Below the pieces are notes generated by a model. That model was not told where the DNA came from and did no database searches. It was given only the letters and a program-made list of their open reading frames with translations. This document shows, one piece after another, positions 6,157 to 10,827 of a DNA stretch of 10,827 nucleotides. A program made the translations under genes and the position numbers. Every line of letters begins with the position of its first letter. The stretch's first letter is position 1. The stretch covers positions 1 through 10,827 of the forward strand of contig NZ_JZKH01000151.1 of NCBI RefSeq assembly GCF_000961885.1, written 5' to 3'. The DNA is from Streptomyces rubellomurinus (GTDB lineage: Bacteria; Actinomycetota; Actinomycetes; Streptomycetales; Streptomycetaceae).

Positions 6157-7200
6157 TTGAACGAGCACGTACTCATCACTGGAGGTGCCGGATTCATCGG
6201 CCGACACCTGGCCCTGAACCTCCACCGGCAGGGCCACCCGGTCACGGTGCTGGACCGGCTGGACAACCCCAATGCCCGCTTCAGCGTCGGCGAACTCACC
6301 GCTTTGGGCATCGAGGTGGTGGCGGGCGACGTCGCCGACCTCCACCTGGTGCGCGCCCTGATCGACGGGCACCGCACGGTGGTGCACCTGGCCGCGCCCA
6401 CGGTCGGCGTCGAGCAGATGCTCGGCGCCGCCCAGGCCCACGCCGGCGCGCTGACGTACGCGGCGCAGCTGGCTGCGATGCTCTCGCCCGAGCACACGCT
6501 GCTGTTCTCGTCGACGTCGGACGTGTACGGGCTGCACAGCGTGCACTACGGGGACAAGGCGATGGCGGAGGACGACCTGACGGTGTACGAGGCGCCGACC
6601 GTGAGTCGCTGGAACTACTCCAAGGTCAAGGCCCTGGCCGAGGAGGTGTTCGCGTCGTGCCCGGCGCGTTCGGTGTCGGTGCGGATCTTCAACACCTACG
6701 GGCCGGGGTTCGACTACCCGCAGGCGCGCAGGGTGATCCCGCAGTTCGCGGCCGCGGTGTCCGCCGGCACGGCGCTGCGGGTCAGCGGGCACGGCGGCCA
6801 GCACCGGGCGTTCTGCTACATCGGCGACACGGTGGACGGCATCGCCCGGGCGCTGGCCTTCGGGCGCACCCTGCCCGAGGGCGGCAACGCGGTCTTCAAC
6901 ATCGGCAACGACGACCCGGACGCGTACGTGTCCATGCTGCAGCTCGCCGAGACGATGGCGGACCTCGCGGTGGCCCTGGGTTTCGTCACCGAGCGGCCCG
7001 TCGTCGACAAGGGCGGCTACCACTACTCCCGGGCCTTCGACGATACGTGGAATCGCCGCCCGGACATCACCCGCGCCCGCGCCCTGCTGGGTTTCGCGCC
7101 CCGCACCACCCTGGCGGACGGGCTGGCCGAGGTCCTGGCCTTCCACGCCCGCCAGGCGGGCCGGACGCAGGAGCACTGCGCGAGCCGGCAGGAGGCGTAG
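6157..7200 (+). CDS. NAD-dependent sugar-nucleotide epimerase/dehydratase (extended SDR)
   Basis: A 347-residue extended short-chain dehydrogenase. The Rossmann loop GGAGFIG is at 9-15. V-L-D-R follows at beta2, where the Asp favours NAD over NADP. The active site has SSTSDVYG at 118-125 and the Tyr-x-x-x-Lys pair NYSKVK (Y154, K158). FNTYGPGFDYPQARRVIPQF and a late RAFCYIGDTVDGI segment are typical of NDP-sugar epimerases, 4,6-dehydratases and UDP-glucuronate decarboxylases. The enzyme acts in the cytosol on a nucleotide-linked sugar, oxidising C4 transiently. Which sugar and which outcome cannot be read from sequence. The TTG start is set by GAGGAG. It opens the plus-strand cluster; the sulfur-carrier gene starts three bases after its stop. 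TunA-type 5,6-dehydratases of tunicamycin clusters belong to the same superfamily, but I see no proof of that reaction. Confidence 0.88.
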   Translation: MNEHVLITGGAGFIGRHLALNLHRQGHPVTVLDRLDNPNARFSVGELTALGIEVVAGDVADLHLVRALIDGHRTVVHLAAPTVGVEQMLGAAQAHAGALTYAAQLAAMLSPEHTLLFSSTSDVYGLHSVHYGDKAMAEDDLTVYEAPTVSRWNYSKVKALAEEVFASCPARSVSVRIFNTYGPGFDYPQARRVIPQFAAAVSAGTALRVSGHGGQHRAFCYIGDTVDGIARALAFGRTLPEGGNAVFNIGNDDPDAYVSMLQLAETMADLAVALGFVTERPVVDKGGYHYSRAFDDTWNRRPDITRARALLGFAPRTTLADGLAEVLAFHARQAGRTQEHCASRQEA

Positions 7201-7203
7201 GAG

Positions 7204-7479
7204 ATGGCTGTCGTCCGCCTCCCCGCAGCCTGGGCGCCCTGGGCCGCGGGCCAACGCGAGATCCCGGTCGACGCGCCCACCATCGGCGCCGCCCTGCGGG
7301 CCCTGACCGAGCAGCACCCGCACCTGCACCGGCGGGTGTTCACCGAGCAGGGCCGCATCGGCTCCTACGTCAACGTCTACCTCGGCGACACCGACCTGCG
7401 CTCGCTCGAAGGCGGCCTCGCCACCCCCCTAGACGAAGGCGACACGCTCATGATCGTGCCGGCACTGGCCGGCGGATGA
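7204..7479 (+). CDS. CysO/MoaD/ThiS-family sulfur carrier protein
   Basis: A 91-residue beta-grasp protein ending in A-L-A-G-G, the diglycine C-terminus that is adenylated and converted to a thiocarboxylate in sulfur carriers. The overall match is closest to actinobacterial CysO: VRLPAAWAPWAAGQ at the start, SYVNVYLGDTDLR in the middle, and GGLATPLDEGDTLMIVPA before the tail parallels CysO's VNIYVN...GGLAT...DGD...ILPAVAGG. CysO donates sulfide for cysteine biosynthesis, and related carriers feed sulfur into thiamin, molybdopterin, thioquinolobactin and 2-thiosugars. The start is ATG at 7204, with AGGAGG eight bases ahead. It sits between two sugar-modifying genes, so a dedicated sulfur donor to the cluster product is inferred. 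No activating E1-like enzyme (MoeZ type), cysteine synthase CysM or Mec+-type protease lies in the window; activation may use a housekeeping enzyme. Confidence 0.88.
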   Translation: MAVVRLPAAWAPWAAGQREIPVDAPTIGAALRALTEQHPHLHRRVFTEQGRIGSYVNVYLGDTDLRSLEGGLATPLDEGDTLMIVPALAGG

Positions 7480-7487
7480 CCAACAAG

Positions 7488-7493
7488 AAGGAG
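7488..7493 (+). promoter_or_regulatory. Ribosome binding site deciding the reductase start
   Basis: AAGGAG, six bases before ATG at 7500. It favours that start over the in-frame ATG at 7476, which overlaps the carrier's stop as ATGA but has no good ribosome site. Confidence 0.7.
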
Positions 7494-7499
7494 AGGCTA

Positions 7500-8351
7500 A
7501 TGCGGATTCTCGTCCTCGGCGCCAGCGGGCTGCTCGGCGGCGCCGTGCACCGCGCCACCGCGCCCGGCGTCCAGGTCGTCGGACTCACCCGGGCCGGGTG
7601 CGACGTCACCAGCGCCCACCAGGTCGCCCGGGCGATCGAGCGCCACGGCGCCGACGTGGTGGTCAACGCGGCCGCCCTGGCCGACAACGCCACGTGCAAC
7701 GCCGACCCGGCCCGGGCCATGGCCGTCAACGTCGGCGCCGCCCGTACAGTGGCCCGCGCCGCCCAGCGCCAGGGCACCACCCTCGTGCACGTCAGCGGCA
7801 ACATCGTCTTCACCGCCACCGAGGCTCCGGTGGGCCGCCGGGAGTTCGAGCCGGCCGACAACCACCACGGCGGCATCCTCGCCCAGGCCAAGGCCGAAGC
7901 CGAACAGGCCGTCCTCGACGACTGCACGCGCGTGCTGCTGATCCGCACCGCCTGCCTGTTCGGCACCCGCCCCGGCGGCGCCTGGGGCGGCCTGCCGGGC
8001 CGAGTGCGCCGGGCGGTCACGGCCGGCGAGACGCTGCGGATGGTCAACAACTCCTTCACCAGCGCCGCGTACGCGCCCGACGTCGCCGACGCCCTCCTCA
8101 CCCTGCTACGCCACGGCCAGCGGGGAATCTTCCACCTCGTCAACGAGGGCTCGACCACCCCCTACACGCTGACCCACCGCCTTCGCGAGCTGACCGGCGC
8201 CCACCCCGCCCAGATCGAGGAGACCTTCGCCGAGCACACCGAGTACCGGCTACTCGCCGACGACAAGACCACCGCTGCCGGCGCGCCGATGCGCGGCCTG
8301 GAGGACGCACTGCGCGCCTGGCTGAGGGAGGACCAGCATGCCCGGCCGTGA
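7500..8351 (+). CDS. RmlD-like SDR sugar-nucleotide-binding protein with atypical active site
   Basis: A 283-residue protein of the RmlD (dTDP-4-dehydrorhamnose reductase) branch of extended SDRs. It has LVLGASGLLGGAV at 5-16 (GxxGxxG), DVVVNAAALAD at 52-62 with following C-N-A-D-P, N-V-G-A, a VSGNIVF segment at 98-104, LIRTACLFG at 147-155, and a C-terminal substrate region like the family's (SFTSAAYAPDVADAL). In RmlD the active site reads STDYVFDG and Y-x-x-x-K. Here the first is S-G-N-I-V-F, and the Tyr position four residues before K131 is Leu (L127). The catalytic Thr and Tyr therefore appear lost, suggesting a non-reductive, binding or regulatory role, or changed chemistry. Non-catalytic RmlD-like proteins exist, such as human MAT2B. 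It overlaps the next gene by 14 bases. Fold certainty is high, function unknown. Confidence 0.82.
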   Translation: MRILVLGASGLLGGAVHRATAPGVQVVGLTRAGCDVTSAHQVARAIERHGADVVVNAAALADNATCNADPARAMAVNVGAARTVARAAQRQGTTLVHVSGNIVFTATEAPVGRREFEPADNHHGGILAQAKAEAEQAVLDDCTRVLLIRTACLFGTRPGGAWGGLPGRVRRAVTAGETLRMVNNSFTSAAYAPDVADALLTLLRHGQRGIFHLVNEGSTTPYTLTHRLRELTGAHPAQIEETFAEHTEYRLLADDKTTAAGAPMRGLEDALRAWLREDQHARP

Positions 8352-9285
8352 CATGGTGACCGTCCCCGCAGGCGTCGCGGTGCTCGGCAGCAGCGAGGAC
8401 CACCTGGACGGCGTCGCCGCCGTGCAGCACCTGGCCCGAGACTGGTTCGAGGACGAGACTCCGCAGCACCGCACACCGGTGCGCCGGTTCCTCCTCGATC
8501 GTCACCCGGTCACCAACGCCCAGTTCGCCCGCTTCGCGAACAGCACCCGCTACCGCACCGTTGCCGAGCAGCGCGGCTTCGGCCTCGTCTACGGACCCGA
8601 CTTCTGGGACGAAACCCCCGGCGCCACCTGGCGCCAGCCCACCGGCCCGAACGGACCCACCGCCGACCAGCGCCCCGACCACCCCGTCGTCCACATCGCC
8701 TGGCCCGACGCCGCCGGCTACGCCGCCTGGTCCGGGCTGCGCCTGCCCACCGAAACCGAATGGGAGTATGCCGCCCGCGGCCCCCACGGACACCTGTGGC
8801 CCTGGGGCGATACCTGGAACCCCGACCTCGCCGCCTGCGCCGAACACTGGGCGGGCACACAGATCAACGACGGCCCCGCCTGGCGCACCTGGTGGACCAC
8901 CCACCACCACACCGCCACCCTGCCGAGCACCCGGCCCGTCACCACCACCAGTGGCACCTCCTGGTGCGGTGCCGCACACCTGGCCGGCAACGTCCAGGAA
9001 TGGACCGCCACCACCTACCACCCCTACAACCCGAACCGCACCTACATCGACCTCTACCAGCACATCTCCACCCTCGGCACCTACAAGGTGCTGCGCGGCG
9101 GCGGCTGGATGGCCTTCCGCTACCAGACGCGCGGCGCCGAACGCATCGCCGCCGACCCCACCTACAGCAACTTCACCACCGGCTTCCGCTGCGCCGCGGA
9201 CCCGCCCGCCGGCCGAAAGCCGCGGCCACCGCCCTGGCACGCTGACTGTACGTCAACAGCCCTTGTCAGGCGGCTAGTTGGATGA
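8338..9285 (+). CDS. FGE-sulfatase (SUMF1/EgtB/PvdO-fold) domain protein without copper-binding cysteines
   Basis: A 315-residue protein with the formylglycine-generating-enzyme fold. Motifs in order: HPVTNAQFARF (56-66), PVVHIAWPDAAGYAAW (116-131), RLPTETEWEYAARG (135-148), WPWGDTW (154-160), LAGNVQEWT (215-223), VLRGGGW (251-257) and GFRC (282-285). In true aerobic FGE, two cysteines shortly after the R-G-G motif bind copper and oxidise a sulfatase cysteine. Here the corresponding stretch (WMAFRYQTRGAER) has no Cys, so ordinary FGE activity is unlikely. The fold is also used by non-heme iron sulfoxide synthases (EgtB), PvdO and various biosynthetic oxidases or binding proteins, but the DinB-type iron domain of EgtB is missing. 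The ATG at 8338 follows GGGAGG by six bases and lies inside the preceding gene, so translation is probably coupled. The last 30 residues are Pro/Arg-rich and low in conservation. Confidence 0.85.
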   Translation: MPGRDMVTVPAGVAVLGSSEDHLDGVAAVQHLARDWFEDETPQHRTPVRRFLLDRHPVTNAQFARFANSTRYRTVAEQRGFGLVYGPDFWDETPGATWRQPTGPNGPTADQRPDHPVVHIAWPDAAGYAAWSGLRLPTETEWEYAARGPHGHLWPWGDTWNPDLAACAEHWAGTQINDGPAWRTWWTTHHHTATLPSTRPVTTTSGTSWCGAAHLAGNVQEWTATTYHPYNPNRTYIDLYQHISTLGTYKVLRGGGWMAFRYQTRGAERIAADPTYSNFTTGFRCAADPPAGRKPRPPPWHADCTSTALVRRLVG

Positions 9286-9399
9286 TCATCGTGGCCGCCG
9301 CGCAGCCGTGGTTCCGGTAGGATCGCGACGGTCGCCGCCCGGTCGGCGCCTCGCGCCACGGGCACCCACACACCCCCAAGCGCGAGGAGAAACCCCGCC
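9286..9399 (+). promoter_or_regulatory. Intergenic gap, possible second promoter
   Basis: The 114-base gap is large compared with the tight spacing of the four genes before it. TAGGAT at 9318-9323 resembles an actinobacterial -10 box, but I find no convincing -35 at 16-19 bases upstream. No strong hairpin is visible. Confidence 0.25.
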
Positions 9400-10401
9400 G
9401 TGAAGAAGTTCCTCATCGCCGGCGGCGCCGGCTTCATCGGCTCCAGCATCGCCTCCAAGCTCATCGACGAGGGCCACCAGGTCGTCATCCTGGACAGCCT
9501 CGTCACCGGCCGGCGCGAGTTCACCAGCGGCCGCCCCTTCTACGAGGGCGACATCGCGGACGGCGCCCTCGTCGACCGGATCTTCGAGCAGCACCCCGAC
9601 ATCGACGCCGTCGTCAACTGCGCGGCCCTGATCGTCGTCCCGGACTCCGTCGCCGACCCGCTCGGCTACTACGAGGCCAACGTCGCCAAGGGCATCCAGT
9701 TCATCAGCCACCTGGTCCGCAACCACTGCACCCGCCTGCTCTTCTCCTCCTCCGGCTCCATCTACAAGGCCAGCGACGACTTCACCGTCGACGAGAATTC
9801 CCCGACCGACCCGCTCAGCCCCTACTCCCGCACCAAGGAGATCTTCGAGCAAATCCTGCGCGACATCGCCGCCGCAGGCCAGCTGCAGGTCGTCTCCCTG
9901 CGCTACTTCAACCCGATCGGTGCCGACCCCCAGCTGCGCTCGGGCCTGCAGATCCGCCAGCCCACCCACGCCCTCGGCGCGATGATCGCCTGCCACCACG
10001 CCGACAAGCCGTTCCACATCACCGGCACCGACTACCCCACCCGCGACGGCTCCGGCATCCGCGACTACATCCACGTCTGGGACCTCGCCGACGCCCACCT
10101 GAAGGCCCTGCTCGACTTCGACACCGTGACGCGCGACGCCGGCGGCTACCAGGTGATCAACGTCGGCACCGGCACCGGCACCACGGTGCGCGAACTCGTC
10201 GCGGCCTTCGAGACGGCCACGGGCCGGCACCTGGACGTCGTCGAGACCGACCGCCGCCCCGGCGATGCCGCCGGCGTCTACACCCGCAGCACCCGCGCCG
10301 GCGACCTCCTCGGCTGGAAGCCCCAGCACACCATCGAGGACGGCATCCGCGACTCCCTCGCCTGGGTCGCCAAGCGCGACACCGTCATCGGCACCGCCTG
10401 A
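9400..10401 (+). CDS. UDP-glucose 4-epimerase-like (GalE-type) SDR
   Basis: A 333-residue extended SDR with a complete active site: GGAGFIGSS at 8-16, D32 at the end of beta2 (NAD preference), SSSGSIYKAS (116-125), and PYSRTKEIFEQ with Y142 and K146. Further GalE-like signatures are VVSLRYFNPIGADP, GSGIRDYIHVWDLADAHLKAL and VINVGTGTGTTVREL. In classical GalE, NAD transiently oxidises C4 and the ketosugar rotates before reduction. Here the substrate may be a pathway-specific UDP- or other NDP-sugar. GTG at 9400 follows GAGGAG (9384-9389) by about ten bases. The gene lies 114 bases after the FGE-like gene, with its own possible promoter, and is followed by a hairpin, so it may be transcribed partly independently. 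Having a second epimerase in one cluster suggests two distinct sugar steps. Confidence 0.9.
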   Translation: MKKFLIAGGAGFIGSSIASKLIDEGHQVVILDSLVTGRREFTSGRPFYEGDIADGALVDRIFEQHPDIDAVVNCAALIVVPDSVADPLGYYEANVAKGIQFISHLVRNHCTRLLFSSSGSIYKASDDFTVDENSPTDPLSPYSRTKEIFEQILRDIAAAGQLQVVSLRYFNPIGADPQLRSGLQIRQPTHALGAMIACHHADKPFHITGTDYPTRDGSGIRDYIHVWDLADAHLKALLDFDTVTRDAGGYQVINVGTGTGTTVRELVAAFETATGRHLDVVETDRRPGDAAGVYTRSTRAGDLLGWKPQHTIEDGIRDSLAWVAKRDTVIGTA

Positions 10402-10426
10402 ACCACCAGGCGGAGCCACCCCGAGA

Positions 10427-10464
10427 GGGCGGGACAACCCGAGTCACCGGGCTCTGTCCCGCCC
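10427..10464 (+). terminator. Hairpin after the GalE-like gene
   Basis: GGGCGGGACA (10427-10436) pairs perfectly with TGTCCCGCCC (10455-10464). CCCG (10438-10441) and CGGG (10448-10451) can extend the pairing inside. It starts 26 bases after the stop and ends 26 bases before the next start. Terminator, or attenuator of the radical SAM gene. Confidence 0.65.
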
Positions 10465-10490
10465 GCCCCACCCGGAAAGCGACCTCCGCC

Positions 10491-10827
10491 ATGCCCGACT
10501 TCGAACCCGTCGTCGACCAGCACGAAAGCTGGCTCGCCCTCAACCCCGTCCAGGGCTGCCCCAAGGCCTGCACCTACTGCTTCCTCAAGGACCGCGGCCT
10601 CACCCGCGCACGCCCCACCGAACTGGCCAGCCCCAGCCACGCGGCCGCCCTCCTGCTCGCCAGCCCCTACCACCACCCCGGCGCCGCCGTCGCCCTCTAC
10701 ACCTGCACCGACGCCCTCGCCACCCCCCGCACCCGCCGCCACCTCACCCAACTCCTCGACGCCCTCGCCGACCGCCAGGTCACCAACCCGCTCGTCCTCA
10801 TCACCAAGTGCCGGATCACCGACGACG
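10491..10827 (+). CDS. Radical SAM enzyme (N-terminal part)
   Basis: The first 112 residues are visible and the gene runs off the window. N-P-V-Q-G-C-P-K-A-C-T-Y-C-F at 18-31 contains the C-x3-C-x2-C motif (C23, C27, C30) that binds the [4Fe-4S] cluster used to cleave S-adenosylmethionine into a 5'-deoxyadenosyl radical. The aromatic residue (Y29) between the last cysteines is typical. VALYTCTDALATP and NPLVLITKCRI fit later strands of the radical SAM barrel. The start is ATG at 10491 with a weak GGAAAG upstream. Without the C-terminus I cannot say whether it has SPASM, B12 or other auxiliary domains, nor name the reaction. Spore-photoproduct-lyase-like and TunB-like enzymes are among the alternatives. 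Its place in the cluster suggests a radical step on a sugar or nucleoside intermediate (inference). Confidence 0.88.
   Translation, partial: MPDFEPVVDQHESWLALNPVQGCPKACTYCFLKDRGLTRARPTELASPSHAAALLLASPYHHPGAAVALYTCTDALATPRTRRHLTQLLDALADRQVTNPLVLITKCRITDD

Noticed and set aside
5737..7329. Long minus-strand open frame of about 530 codons opposite the first epimerase and carrier genes
   Set aside because: It is antisense to two clear family members and composed of Arg/Gly/Val-rich low-complexity sequence, the usual shadow of GC-rich third positions.
6657..7499. Plus-strand frame running open from 6657 into the RmlD-like gene
   Set aside because: The stretch before 7500 is Arg/Pro-rich shadow of the epimerase and carrier genes; the real start has a clear ribosome site at 7488-7493.
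8338..9285. Genuine formylglycine-generating enzyme activating a sulfatase
   Set aside because: No cysteine pair after the R-G-G motif and no sulfatase gene in the window.
8140..10437. Long minus-strand open frames opposite the FGE-like and GalE-like genes
   Set aside because: Gly/Val/Ala-rich sequence without motifs, lying opposite strongly supported genes.
6157..10827. Tunicamycin cluster
   Set aside because: Epimerase-type SDRs and radical SAM are shared, but the sulfur carrier, RmlD-like and FGE-fold genes do not fit the known tun gene order.
1..10827. CRISPR array, tRNA or rRNA gene
   Set aside because: No regularly spaced repeats, no cloverleaf with a T-loop consensus and no rRNA-like sequence were seen on either strand.

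Overview
The window looks like a chromosomal stretch of a Streptomyces-type actinomycete. G+C is very high, GTG and TTG starts are used behind strong Shine-Dalgarno sites, hairpins without T-tracts lie behind genes, and several families are typical of streptomycetes (SAV2177/DUF574 methyltransferase, XRE regulator with a repeat-rich C-terminus, RsbW-like ATP-binding protein, SUKH protein).

Left part (1-3240) is accessory and eroded. It holds the 5' end of a methyltransferase (minus, cut by the window edge), a frameshifted hypothetical gene, a junction of two transposase remnants (IS5-like on plus, IS256-like on minus), about 470 bases with no convincing gene, and a long SUKH-domain protein directly downstream of what looks like the C-terminal stub of a non-specific nuclease toxin. 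This part reads as a toxin-immunity remnant in decayed mobile DNA.

Middle part (3236-5789) is regulatory. An XRE regulator and a GNAT acetyltransferase overlap by 4 bases on the minus strand. An RsbW-like ATPase diverges from them across a short intergenic region with a palindromic operator candidate.

Right part (6157-10827, all plus) is the most interesting. It encodes an NAD-dependent sugar epimerase/dehydratase, a CysO-like sulfur carrier ending in Gly-Gly, an RmlD-like reductase whose catalytic residues look replaced, an FGE/sulfatase-modifying-factor-fold protein lacking the copper cysteines, a GalE-like epimerase, and the start of a radical SAM enzyme. The first four genes are tightly packed (3-base gap, 20-base gap, 14-base overlap). 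The set suggests a biosynthetic cluster that makes or modifies a nucleotide-linked sugar, possibly with sulfur incorporation and a radical C-C, C-S or epimerisation step. I do not recognise it as a named pathway. The cluster continues past the right edge, and its product cannot be deduced from this window.
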